Source: JADJEI01 sp035328465
GTDB taxonomy: Bacteria > Bacteroidota > Ignavibacteria > Ignavibacteriales > Ignavibacteriaceae
Direction: 5' to 3'
NCBI GenBank assembly: GCA_035328465.1
Contig: DAOLIQ010000006.1
Location: 12,498 to 76,497 of the forward strand
DNA length: 64,000 bases
Shown: piece after piece, positions 1-8,569 of the stretch
Layout: every line of letters starts with the position of its first letter
Numbering within the stretch: the stretch's first letter is position 1
Made by a program: the position numbers and the translations under genes
The notes under the pieces: model-generated
Database searches by the model: none
The model's input: only the letters and a program-made list of their open reading frames with translations
What the model was told of the DNA's origin: nothing

Positions 1-2
1 TT

Positions 3-206
3 GTTAGACGGCTGCTCAAACAATGGGAAGAATCACTCCCAGATAAATATTTTCTGAGAATACATAAATCTTGCATTATTAATTTGAAGTTTATTAAAAA
101 GGTTGATAAATGGTTTAATGGTTCGTTAAAAATATTTTTGTCAAATTATGATCAGCCGCTTATCGTAAGCCGAAGATATGCTGCGAAATTAAAGAAAAAT
201 AGTTGA
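3..206 (+). CDS. LytTR-type response regulator, C-terminal fragment
   Basis: Only the last 67 codons are inside the window; the gene begins upstream. The visible part reads as the LytTR DNA-binding domain: it contains FLRIHKSCIINL and, near the end, LIVSRRYAAKLKK, which match the conserved positions of that fold (R-H-K/S and the terminal SRRY). Such proteins normally carry an N-terminal receiver domain and bind direct repeats upstream of their targets. The receiver and the partner kinase cannot be seen here. The stop is followed by about 220 nt without a gene before a broken receiver gene. Confidence 0.8.
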   Translation, partial: VRRLLKQWEESLPDKYFLRIHKSCIINLKFIKKVDKWFNGSLKIFLSNYDQPLIVSRRYAAKLKKNS

Positions 207-429
207 TATCTTTCTTCGTTCTTTTATGTTACACTGATTCTTTCCTCCAAACTTCAACTTGATCTTTATTAAAGAGCAACTTTTTTCTTAGGCTTACTTC
301 TCATCTTCATTTCTCCCTGCTGCCTTTCGTTACAACTATCAACCTGATATTACATTTCAATACAATTCGCCTCGCTTAAGGTTCATTTTAGCAACGCAAA
401 AAATATCTTTTTATTCAAACAGCATTTTA

Positions 430-810
430 ATGAAGAAAATCTTGATACTCGAAAAAGGAAACCATGTAAGCAAAATGATAGCTAAAAAATTATTAAACGA
501 ATAATATGAGCTGATTTCAACTTCCAGCCGATTGGGGCTTAATAGAACCATTCCAACGTTAATACCTGATTTAGTTATTGCCGATTTAACAACCATAAAA
601 AACGATAATGTCGAATTACTCGTTCAGTTGAAAAACAATCCGGTCATTTCACTTTTTCCGTTCTTGCTTATTACCTCGCAAAATAAAATCAGCCGGGAGG
701 ATTTGAGCAGTGGATTAAATTTTTACATAAGTAAGCCATACACCGAGGAAGAATTTCTTCAGTTGTTAAAAAGAATATTACAAGAATCAAAGAGGCTTAG
801 CCCATGGTAA
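430..810 (+). pseudogene. Receiver-domain protein interrupted by an in-frame stop
   Basis: Translation from ATG 430 gives a receiver-like start (MKKILILEKGNHVSKMIAKK), reaches TAA at 502-504, and continues in the same frame as YELISTSSRLG and the rest of a CheY-like fold to 810. The putative phospho-acceptor lies in PDLVIADLTT, and the conserved lysine is in YISKPY. The second acidic residue of the usual DD/ED pair near the N terminus is Lys (EK), so phosphorylation was probably already weakened. One substitution (for example CAA or GAA to TAA) explains the break. It could be a real pseudogene, a sequencing error, or a restart at a later codon such as the TTG at 532. The next gene follows closely. 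Confidence 0.7.
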
Positions 811-851
811 TCAATAATAAACAATCAATAATAAATCAAAAGGAGAATCTT

Positions 852-1310
852 ATGGAAACTTCAAAACTCTCAGCAGTAAAAGCAATAGTAATAGTTACTA
901 TCATGTTTTTACTGTTTAACTCTTCCTCCCTGTTTGCACAGGAGAAAACACTCTATCAACGGCTCGGCGGCTACGACGCTATTGCTGCTGTGGTGGATGA
1001 TTTTGTAATCCAATTAGTAGCAGATCAATCCATCGGTGTGATGTTCAAAGGACAGAGCGAAGACACAATGAAAAAGATCAGACAACATGTTATCGATTTT
1101 ATTTGTGCGGCAGCAGGTGGTCCCTGTCTTTACAGCGGAAGGGATATGAAAACAACACACAAGGGCTTAGGTATTACTGAAGCTCAATGGAATACGAGTG
1201 TGCAATATCTGAAAAACACGCTGAACAAATTCAAAGTGCCTGAAAAGGAACAGAATGACCTTTTTGCAGCAGTATCTTCAATAAAAAATGATATTGTTGA
1301 AACCAAGTAA
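852..1310 (+). CDS. Exported group I truncated hemoglobin
   Basis: A 152-residue protein with an N-terminal hydrophobic signal segment (about residues 8-29, ending in SSLFAQ) followed by a trHbN-type globin: YQRLGGYDAI, then CAAAGGPCLYSGRDM, with the proximal heme histidine expected at His103 (MKTTHKGLGI). The B10 tyrosine of mycobacterial trHbN (in DFY) is Val here (DFV), so oxygen/NO chemistry may differ. Known family roles are NO detoxification and oxygen or redox sensing. The signal sequence implies periplasmic or outer location, less common than cytosolic forms. Start ATG 852 was chosen over an upstream in-frame ATG at 804 because AAAAGGAG sits just before it. Confidence 0.88.
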   Translation: METSKLSAVKAIVIVTIMFLLFNSSSLFAQEKTLYQRLGGYDAIAAVVDDFVIQLVADQSIGVMFKGQSEDTMKKIRQHVIDFICAAAGGPCLYSGRDMKTTHKGLGITEAQWNTSVQYLKNTLNKFKVPEKEQNDLFAAVSSIKNDIVETK

Positions 1311-1349
1311 TCAATTGAAATTTATTAAAAATAATTATTCGGAGGTTAT

Positions 1350-1787
1350 ATGTCAGTTCAAGAAAACTTTAAAATCGTTAGGGGTATGTATGATGCTTTT
1401 AACAAAAAGGATTTTATCAACGGTCAAAAACTTATTGATGATTATGCACAGTTTGAGATCGTTCCATTAGGTGTAAAGCTTACTGGAAAGGAGGGGTATT
1501 TGCAATTTGTAAATAACTGGGCTAATGCCTTCCCGGATGGATTGTGTGATGTTACAAATATTTCTGCAGCTGAAGATTGGGCTGTTGGGGAATTTGTGGG
1601 ACGCGGCACTCATACCGGTTCTTTAATGTCTCCTGAAGGCGAAATTTTTCCGACAGGAAAAAGCGTTAATGTTCCATTCTGCGAAGTAATAAAAATAAAG
1701 GATGGAAAAATAGTTTCACTTAAGGAATACTTCGATACTGCTACAATGATGAAGCAGCTTGGGATATTGGCCGAGATGAAACACTAA
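1350..1787 (+). CDS. SnoaL-like (NTF2 fold) protein
   Basis: A 145-residue cytosolic protein with the pattern of ester/polyketide cyclase-type SnoaL proteins: an N-terminal helix (VRGMYDAFNKKDF), a central region with GEFVGRGTHTG, and the C-terminal strand pair KIKDGKIVSLKEYFD. A strong Shine-Dalgarno (CGGAGG) precedes ATG 1350. These folds bind small hydrophobic molecules or act as hydrolases or isomerases, and substrate cannot be read from sequence. It lies 39 nt after the truncated hemoglobin and 45 nt before the DUF4331 gene, so co-transcription is likely. Confidence 0.8.
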   Translation: MSVQENFKIVRGMYDAFNKKDFINGQKLIDDYAQFEIVPLGVKLTGKEGYLQFVNNWANAFPDGLCDVTNISAAEDWAVGEFVGRGTHTGSLMSPEGEIFPTGKSVNVPFCEVIKIKDGKIVSLKEYFDTATMMKQLGILAEMKH

Positions 1788-1832
1788 TAAAAAATGTCAA
1801 TTATTATTTCAAAAAAATCTAAAGGAAAAAAA

Positions 1833-4006
1833 ATGAAAAAACTAACTTTATTCATATTGATGACTTTTGCAGGAGTTTCATTGATGCTTTTTACAAGCTC
1901 AAATGAATCCGATGCATCAAGTCATCGCGAAGCTCCGTTAATCAGCCTCGATCCGCTGGCTGATAATACGGATCTATATGCGTTCAGATCTCCCGATGAT
2001 CCGAACACTGTTACAATTGTAGCAAACTATATTCCCCTCGAATTGCCGGAAGGCGGACCGAATTATTCATCATTCGGAGAGGGAATTCGTTACGAAATAC
2101 ATATAAAAAACAAAACATCCAACGCACAGCTTGGCTATGCAAAAGACGATATTACTTATCGTTTTACTTTTACTCAAATGAATGAAGACCCAACGACTTT
2201 TTTCAATATCCGTCTGGGTCAGCAAAATCTAAAAACAACTTATACCTGTGAGAAAAGTACAAACGGCGGCAACTCGTTTTCAACTATAATTTCAAATGGA
2301 GTTGTCCCCCCAAATAATATCGGCCCTCGCTCAATTGAAGGCGCTGCAGGACTAGGCTCTGATTATTCCTCATTAGTGCAGAATGCAATTACAACTGCTT
2401 CAACAGGTGAAAAAGTTTTTTGCGGTCCACGTGACGATCCTTTCTTTGTTGATCTTGGCGGAATATTTGATCTCGGACAAACACGCAACGATTACGGAAC
2501 CGATCCTTCAAATTCTGAATACGCAAGAGATGCAGTTGCAGGATTTAATACGCATTCTATAATTCTTCAAATCCCAATCAGCAGTTTGCAAAAAGATGGA
2601 AAGACAGTCGATCAAGCATCAGACATACTTGATCCAGAATTTGTAATTGGTGTTTGGGCATCTGGGGCAGACAGCAAATTACTACTCTCTCAACAAACGG
2701 AGGAAAACCAACTTACAGCGGTCCGTGGATTCAAGTATCACGTTTAGGCGTGCCTCTAGTTAACGAAGCAATTATTCCAATTGGTGAAAAAGATCATTGG
2801 AATGCAGTTAGCCCTTACAGTGGTGATGAACAAGATTTTATGCAATATTTCGCTAATCCTGAACTTGCACTTTACATGGATGACAGTCAATTTGGAACAG
2901 CAGTACCTGGTTTAAGCAATTTGAGAATTCAATCTATGTCTTATCCTGGCATCGGGATTATTCCTGGCTATACTACCCCCGGCTTTGATTTCAGAAATAC
3001 CAAAGACGGTGCTTATGCCGTAACTCATCTTGTGCCCCCGCCTGACTTAACGGGTACTGCCTTTGCGGTTAATCTATACGGTGGATTAGTCGGACCAGGT
3101 CAACCAAGATTAGTTGATATTTATCCGATTATCTACTTTGGCGTTCCTAATCTTATTCCTTATCAACTTGCAACTGGAAAAACCGGAGGACCATTAAGTG
3201 CTGGTAAACCATTCATAAATAATTTTCTTCCTGTTACAAATGATGGAACATATCTCTATGGCGGAGATATGTTAAGATTGAATATGGCTACTCCAGTAAC
3301 AGAGAGAGGTACTGATGAGTACACTCAAAATGCCTTTGAGGGACTAGTACGAGCTGCGGTGCTTGGCTTGACAGATCCCACTTATAATCAAACAACGGAT
3401 CTTCAATTCATTCCTCACATGGATGGTTTCCCAAATGGCAGAAGGCTTGAAGATGATGTTACTACAATTGAACTGCAGGCAGTGGGCGGATTAGTTCTTG
3501 CCGCCGTAGGTCTTCCTTTTGATGATGCAGTAGCACCGGATTACTCCGATCTTCTTTCGTCTCAATTGGTTGCCGAGTTAACTTATAACGCGGGACCAAC
3601 TCATAACGATATTGCGCTGTTGCCAAACTTCCCCTTCCTTGCTGATCCGCTTCGTGGATATGATTATGTTAAACAGCTAACAGCTACTTCCCCCGGCACT
3701 CCAACTTCCGTTGAAACTGATCCTTTAGGTTTGGCAGCACCAAAAGGATTTCTTCTTCAGCAGAATTATCCAAATCCATTTAATCCAAATACTGTAATAA
3801 GCTATCACGTATCAAAAGCTGGTTTGGTTAGATTAAAAATATTTGATTCGATCGGGCAGGAAGTATCTACACTTATTAATAAAGAACAAGCTCCAGGCGT
3901 TTATAAAGTTAATTGGAACGCTTCTGGACTTGCCAGTGGTACTTACATCTACCGCCTTGAAATTGGTAACGAAGTAGTTTCTAAAAAAGCGGTGCTTCTA
4001 AAGTAG
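1833..4006 (+). pseudogene. DUF4331 surface protein with sorting domain, frameshifted
   Basis: Two frames together encode one full-length DUF4331 protein. The first (ATG 1833, RBS AAAGGA) gives a signal peptide, then SSHREAPLISLDPLADNTD and ends off-frame at 2747. The second resumes about codon 280 (RQQITTLSTNGG) and runs to 4006 with the family motif FPNGRRLEDDV and a C-terminal YPNPFNPNT sorting domain. The frames meet at a GGGG run at 2664-2667; one additional G would join VIGVWAS to GGRQQ. DUF4331 proteins are exported and of unknown function. The lesion may be genuine, a homopolymer sequencing error, or phase variation by slippage. An in-frame ATG at 1794 was rejected as start because it lacks an RBS. 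Confidence 0.82.
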
Positions 4007-4018
4007 TATAATCACTTT

Positions 4019-4099
4019 TAACAGATGCTGTTGAAACGAGAGGTTTAAGTTAAAGTCTTCTTACGGCTTTAATAACAACAGCATCTGTTAGTTTTTTTT
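4019..4099 (+). terminator. Terminator-like hairpin with a 42-nt loop
   Basis: A perfect 15-bp inverted repeat (TAACAGATGCTGTTG at 4019-4033, complement at 4076-4090) is followed by G and eight T residues. It sits between DUF4331 and the TPR gene and directly abuts the TPR gene's ribosome-binding site (AAAGGAG at 4101-4107). The loop is unusually long for a simple terminator. Confidence 0.7.
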
Positions 4100-4112
4100 G
4101 AAAGGAGTATAA

Positions 4113-5459
4113 ATGAAAAAAAATATTTTAATCATTAGTTCAGTATTCTTTATTGCCTCAATTGTATTTGCTTATTTTCTTTTCAATATAAATGGGGATG
4201 AAGCAGAAAATATCCCCAACCTTTTACCGCGGCGAAGTAGTGATGGAACATTATCAGCGGAGTTTCTTAATGCCCAGCGAACTGTAGATTACTACCGCGA
4301 GCAGATTGAAAAAAATCCAAATAATCCTAAAAATTATGTTGAGCTTGCACAAGTATTTTTACAGGAAGCACGTGTAACGGGCAAACATCACGAATATATT
4401 CCCAAAGCACAAGCGCTCATAAATAAAGCCCTTTCACTTGATCCTAAAAATTTTGAAGCGAATCTTTCTAACGCATCTATTTTGATGACGCTTCACCAGT
4501 TTAATGATGCGAAGAACATTGCCGAATGGGCGGTTAAAAAAAATAGCTATAGTGCAGCCGCATTCGGAATCCTTTGCGACGCTTATACTCAATTAGGAAA
4601 GTATGATGACGCAATTAAAGTTTGCGATAAAATGTTAAGCCTTCGTCCCGATCTGCGTTCATATTCAAGAGCATCTTATTTAAGAGAACTTAATGGACAA
4701 ATTGATGGAGCAATTGACGCAATGAAATTCGCTGCTGATGCTGGCGCTTTTGGGCAGGAAGATCGCGCCTGGTGTTTGTATAACCTCGCTAATCTTTTTC
4801 TTTATTCGGGTAAAGTTGATACGGCAAAATTTATTTATAATGGGATTCTTGAAGAGCGTCCTTCATACGCCTATGCTTATGCGGGACTTGCAAAAGTTAT
4901 GATTATAAAAAAAGATTTTTCCAAAGCGATTGAATATTTAAACAAAGCTTCACAAATAATTCCCGATCATTCTTTTACTGAACTGCTTGCAGATATTTTT
5001 CAAATGATGAATAACAAAAACGCAGAGGAAAAGCTTGTTCAAAAAGTTTTAGAAGGGTTTGAACAGCACGAAAGTGATGGCTGGAACGTTGATCACGAAC
5101 GAGTTGTCTTTTCATTGAATCATAATATTGATTTGAAAGAATCATTAAATCTGGCAAAAAGAGATTTTGAACAAAGACCAAACAATATTGAAGCTGCCGA
5201 TACTTATGCGTGGGCTTTATATAAAAATCATAAATATGAGCAAGCTTTGAACATAATTCAAAATGCGATGAGATTAAATTCAAGGAATAATTTTATAGAC
5301 TTTCACGCAGGGATGATATTCGCTTCAAATGGGAAAGATGATGAAGCAATAAATTATCTGCGAAAATCAATTAGCGAGAACATTCTTATTAATAAAATTT
5401 TCTACGACGAAGCACAATCAAAATTATTATCACTCGAAAAGTCTGCTTCTATTAAATAA
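4113..5459 (+). CDS. Exported or membrane-anchored TPR protein
   Basis: A 448-residue protein with one N-terminal hydrophobic segment (about residues 4-24) and then tandem tetratricopeptide repeats through most of its length, for example units around residues 75-110 (PKAQALINKALSLDPKNFEA) and 360-395 (EQALNIIQNAMRLNSRNN). TPRs form a helical scaffold for protein partners; no catalytic motif is visible. AAAGGAG precedes ATG 4113. It starts a tight run with the DUF6702-like, HupE-like and SDR genes (gaps of 8-13 nt). Its place after a DUF4331 gene suggests it helps assemble or handle that surface protein, which is inference only. Confidence 0.85.
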   Translation: MKKNILIISSVFFIASIVFAYFLFNINGDEAENIPNLLPRRSSDGTLSAEFLNAQRTVDYYREQIEKNPNNPKNYVELAQVFLQEARVTGKHHEYIPKAQALINKALSLDPKNFEANLSNASILMTLHQFNDAKNIAEWAVKKNSYSAAAFGILCDAYTQLGKYDDAIKVCDKMLSLRPDLRSYSRASYLRELNGQIDGAIDAMKFAADAGAFGQEDRAWCLYNLANLFLYSGKVDTAKFIYNGILEERPSYAYAYAGLAKVMIIKKDFSKAIEYLNKASQIIPDHSFTELLADIFQMMNNKNAEEKLVQKVLEGFEQHESDGWNVDHERVVFSLNHNIDLKESLNLAKRDFEQRPNNIEAADTYAWALYKNHKYEQALNIIQNAMRLNSRNNFIDFHAGMIFASNGKDDEAINYLRKSISENILINKIFYDEAQSKLLSLEKSASIK

Positions 5460-5467
5460 ATTATTGT

Positions 5468-5962
5468 ATGAACGCAATCGTTACTTATCTATTTAGTTTT
5501 TTAATGAGCGTGATGCTTTCACACAGTGTTGCTACGCACAGCGTTCATATTAGTTTTACAGAAGCAAATATTAAACAGAATTATGTTGAGGGAAAAATAA
5601 ATTTTTACAGAGATGACTTCTTTAAAGCACTTAAAAAATTCAACGGCGGAAACCTTAACGGACTTTCTTTGGTAGAGTACGAAAAATTGAAATACGATTA
5701 CCTTCAGAAAAATTTCAAGGTGATGGTAAATACCAAACGCTATTTGAATTTACAAATCATTAATAATAGTGAAGATGAATATTCTATCTGGTTCAATTTT
5801 ATCTTTACTTCAAGCGAAGAAATAAAATCAGTAAAATTAATCTGCAAAACATTATTTGAGCTTTACGATGATCAAATGAATATGTTTATGCTGAAATACA
5901 ATAACAAAGAGCAAAGCGTAGTATTTCAAAAATCAGAATCAGTTTTTGAAATAATTATCTAA
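5468..5962 (+). CDS. DUF6702-like exported protein
   Basis: A 164-residue protein with an N-terminal signal segment (to about residue 22). The mature region starts HSVHISFTEANIKQNYVEGKINFYRDDFFKAL in pattern: a beta-rich opening, then the D-D-F-x-x-A-L element seen in DUF6702 proteins of Bacteroidota, followed by a predicted beta-sandwich tail. The function of that family is not known to me. It lies 8 nt after the TPR gene and 13 nt before the HupE/UreJ-like permease, an arrangement suggesting a joint envelope function. The family assignment is by recalled pattern only. Confidence 0.6.
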   Translation: MNAIVTYLFSFLMSVMLSHSVATHSVHISFTEANIKQNYVEGKINFYRDDFFKALKKFNGGNLNGLSLVEYEKLKYDYLQKNFKVMVNTKRYLNLQIINNSEDEYSIWFNFIFTSSEEIKSVKLICKTLFELYDDQMNMFMLKYNNKEQSVVFQKSESVFEIII

Positions 5963-5975
5963 ATAAAAATTAATT

Positions 5976-6536
5976 ATGGAATTGTTTACATCATTTTTAC
6001 AAATTGGTCTTAATCATATTCTTGAAGGATATGATCATTTGTTATTTCTGTTGGGATTAATAATTGTTGCAGATAATCTGAGAGGTTTATTCCCCGTGAT
6101 TACAGCGTTCACAATTACTCATTCTACCACTCTAATTTTGAGTGCACTCGGCATTCTCTCGTTAAATCCATCAGTGACTGAAGCGCTGATAGCAGCATCA
6201 ATCGTGTATGTGGGCGTTGAGAACTTATATCGTAAAAAAATGAATTTGCGCTGGCTTATTTCAGGCGGCTTTGGACTTGTTCACGGTGCCGGATTCTCCG
6301 GACATCTAACCGAGATGTTAAAAAATGTATTAGGTATGAATAATATATGGTTCCCATTAATCGGATTTAACGTTGGAATTGAGTTGGGGCAGCTAATAGT
6401 TATTTCGCTTGTCTATCCACTTTTATATTTAATGAAGAATGAGAAAATTAAAAATTCGGTTGTACAGAAAATGTCAATTGGAATCGCAACTGCCGGCTTG
6501 TTTCTGCTTGCACTGAGAATATTTAATCCTCAATAA
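5976..6536 (+). CDS. HupE/UreJ-like membrane permease
   Basis: A 186-residue protein with about six hydrophobic segments. It carries motifs of the HupE/UreJ family: GLNHILEGYDHLLFLLGL at the N terminus, AFTITHSTTLIL, ALIAASIVYVGVENLY, GLVHGAGFSGHL and FNVGIELGQL. The repeated histidines within membrane segments are those proposed to guide metal ions (nickel or cobalt) in the family. No hydrogenase or urease genes are nearby, so nickel delivery to those enzymes is not supported here. It probably functions with the neighbouring DUF6702-like and TPR proteins. Confidence 0.85.
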   Translation: MELFTSFLQIGLNHILEGYDHLLFLLGLIIVADNLRGLFPVITAFTITHSTTLILSALGILSLNPSVTEALIAASIVYVGVENLYRKKMNLRWLISGGFGLVHGAGFSGHLTEMLKNVLGMNNIWFPLIGFNVGIELGQLIVISLVYPLLYLMKNEKIKNSVVQKMSIGIATAGLFLLALRIFNPQ

Positions 6537-6545
6537 ATATATCGA

Positions 6546-7205
6546 ATGAATCATAAAATATTTATAACCGGTGGAAGCGGATATATCGGCAGCGCTTTAA
6601 TTCCTCAGCTAATAAAACGAGGGCACGAAATCCGTGCCCTTGTTCGATCTCAATCTCTTTATAAAATTCCAACAGGTTGGGGGATTGTTTCAGGCGATGT
6701 TCTTGATAATAAAACCTACGAAGATAAAATATTCCCCTCAGATACATTTGTACATCTTGTTGGTGTATCTCATCCTAATCCTTTTAAAAAAGAATTATTC
6801 CTCAAAGTTGATCTTAAATCACTTGAGCAAACTTTGGATGCCGCGATTTCCAGCAACATAAAACATTTTGTATATTTAAGTGTCGCACACCCCGCACCAA
6901 TAATGAAGAGCTACATCGAGGTAAGAAAAAAATGCGAGACTTTAATTTATCAGAGTGGTTTATCTGCAACTATTATTCGTCCGTGGTATGTTTTGGGCCC
7001 CGGTCATTATTGGGCTTACTTGTTAATTCCGTTTTATAAGATATTTCAAAACATACCTATAACGAGAGATACAGCAAGAAGGTTGGGGTTAGTCACTTTA
7101 TTTGAGTTGATTAAGCCAATAATTTATGCGATTGATAACCCCCCGGCAATTTCAGTGAGGGTAATTGAAGTCCCACAAATATTGAACGGATATTTTAAAT
7201 TATGA
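6546..7205 (+). CDS. Atypical SDR / NAD(P)H-binding protein
   Basis: A 219-residue protein beginning with the Rossmann dinucleotide motif GGSGYIGSALIPQL (glycines at about residues 9, 10, 12 and 15), followed by RALVRSQ and a SDTFVHLVGVSHP strand. It resembles the NmrA-like/atypical extended SDR group. A YxxxK-like stretch occurs at SYIEVRKKCE, but catalysis is not certain. These proteins act as oxidoreductases, epimerases or redox sensors. It is 9 nt downstream of the HupE-like gene and is probably the last gene of that operon. Confidence 0.8.
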   Translation: MNHKIFITGGSGYIGSALIPQLIKRGHEIRALVRSQSLYKIPTGWGIVSGDVLDNKTYEDKIFPSDTFVHLVGVSHPNPFKKELFLKVDLKSLEQTLDAAISSNIKHFVYLSVAHPAPIMKSYIEVRKKCETLIYQSGLSATIIRPWYVLGPGHYWAYLLIPFYKIFQNIPITRDTARRLGLVTLFELIKPIIYAIDNPPAISVRVIEVPQILNGYFKL

Positions 7206-7230
7206 ACAATTAAATTTTTCCGTGATAATC

Positions 7231-7581
7231 CTAAAATAATTCCCTTATCTTTTCCACAGGCCTGCCAAGAACGGCATTATCATCAATTTCAACTATTGGT
7301 CTCTGAACAAGATCGGGGTTTTTGATCATCAGCTCCAAAATTTCCTCTTGTGATAGCGTTTCAATTATACCCCTTAATTTTTTATAGGCGTCTTCATTTC
7401 GCCGCAGCAATTCAGAAGGGTTCATTTTCATTTTCTTTAATAAAGACTTTAGTTTTGCTTTCGAAAAAGGATTCAGGTAATAATTTACTTTTTCAAAGTC
7501 CACTCCCATTTCAATCAAAATATTAACTGTTTTCTTACAGGTCGTACAGGATGGTTTTTCGTAAACGGTAATTTTTTTCAC
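7231..7581 (-). CDS. ArsC/Spx-family thioredoxin-fold reductase
   Basis: A 116-residue protein. The start is taken as GTG 7581 because GGAGAAGAT lies immediately upstream and the product then begins VKKITVYEKPSCTTCKK, the normal ArsC-family N terminus. The Cys-Thr-Thr-Cys active site (residues about 11-14) precedes a helical domain and the C-terminal VQRPIVEIDDNAVLGRP segment, matching the R-P-I/L of arsenate reductases. Family members reduce arsenate with glutaredoxin or act as Spx-like regulators. No ars operon is visible, so the substrate is open. Confidence 0.85.
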   Translation of the reverse strand: MKKITVYEKPSCTTCKKTVNILIEMGVDFEKVNYYLNPFSKAKLKSLLKKMKMNPSELLRRNEDAYKKLRGIIETLSQEEILELMIKNPDLVQRPIVEIDDNAVLGRPVEKIRELF

Positions 7582-7727
7582 ATCTTCTCCATTAAGTAAT
7601 ATAACTTTTGAAGATAAAAATAATATATTTGCAATAAAGAAAATTGCTTCAGATAACAAAGATCAAATCCGCCGATTTTTTCTATAAAACAAAATGGATT
7701 TATTAGAGCAACTTATCAGCATTGATT

Positions 7728-8486
7728 ATGAAAATTTATAAGTACCTTTTAGATATAATTAAAACCAGGGGCGCTGCACATCTGGTGTTGTTGGATCCAG
7801 ACAAAGTAAGTAGCAATAAATTGTCAGGTCTCTTAGATGTCTGTGCAGCCGGCAGCGTTGATGGTTTGCTTATCGGCGGAAGTCTGATGATGAATGGAGA
7901 TTTCCAATCTTTCTTAAAAGAAGTAAAAGCACATACAAAAATTCCAACAATTATTTTCCCGGGAAGTGTAAACCAGGTTTCAGAATTCGCCGATGCAATT
8001 TTGTTTCTTTCGGTAATTAGCGGAAGGAACGCCGATCATTTAATCGGCAGACATGTAATTGCTTCTCCATTAATTAAAAGAAGCGGTATTGAGCCAATTT
8101 CTACCGGATATATTTTAATTGAATCCGGAGTAACAACAACAGCAATCTACATGAGCGGAAGCCTTCCAATTCCAAGAAACAAACCCGAGATTGCCGCCGC
8201 AACAGCATTAGCGGCAGAATATATCGGGATGAAATTAGTCTATCTCGAAGCCGGAAGCGGGGCTGACAATCCGGTACCAAACGAAATGATAAAAGCTGTT
8301 TCTGAATACTGTACGATTCCTGTAATAGTTGGTGGGGGTATCAAATCACCTGAAGCTGCGCACGAAAAAGTTAAGAACGGAGCCTCGATAATTGTTACCG
8401 GGAACTTCTTCGAGAAAGAAAATAACTGGAATATGATTAAAGAATTTGCTTCTGCTGTTCACACAAAACAAGGACTTTTAATTTAA
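7728..8486 (+). CDS. Geranylgeranylglyceryl phosphate synthase-like (PcrB family)
   Basis: A 252-residue TIM-barrel prenyltransferase. Recognisable elements are HLVLLDPDK at the N terminus (Mg-diphosphate site), the GLLIGGSLMM strand, IIFPGSVNQVS, YLEAGSGADNPVP and the phosphate-binding VGGGIKSPEAA and IVTGNFFE. The family attaches a polyprenyl chain to sn-glycerol-1-phosphate, the first committed ether-lipid step in archaea; bacterial homologues use heptaprenyl or geranylgeranyl donors. No glycerol-1-phosphate dehydrogenase or second prenyltransferase is in this window. ATG 7728 is preferred to an in-frame TTG at 7722; neither has a clear RBS. Confidence 0.88.
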   Translation: MKIYKYLLDIIKTRGAAHLVLLDPDKVSSNKLSGLLDVCAAGSVDGLLIGGSLMMNGDFQSFLKEVKAHTKIPTIIFPGSVNQVSEFADAILFLSVISGRNADHLIGRHVIASPLIKRSGIEPISTGYILIESGVTTTAIYMSGSLPIPRNKPEIAAATALAAEYIGMKLVYLEAGSGADNPVPNEMIKAVSEYCTIPVIVGGGIKSPEAAHEKVKNGASIIVTGNFFEKENNWNMIKEFASAVHTKQGLLI

Positions 8487-8569
8487 CTCGATAGAACAAG
8501 AATTGCATCGATTAGACAAATCTGAAATTATCTTCCTAATTTTTGTTCTATTTCTTTAAAGGATTAAAA

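Noticed and set aside
502..504. Recoded UAA or readthrough in the receiver gene
   Set aside because: No stem-loop or stop-context signal was seen and the receiver is already degenerate; a mutation or sequence error is simpler.
2664..2667. Programmed ribosomal frameshift in DUF4331
   Set aside because: No slippery heptamer with a downstream pseudoknot is evident; homopolymer error or mutation preferred, slippage kept as a secondary idea.
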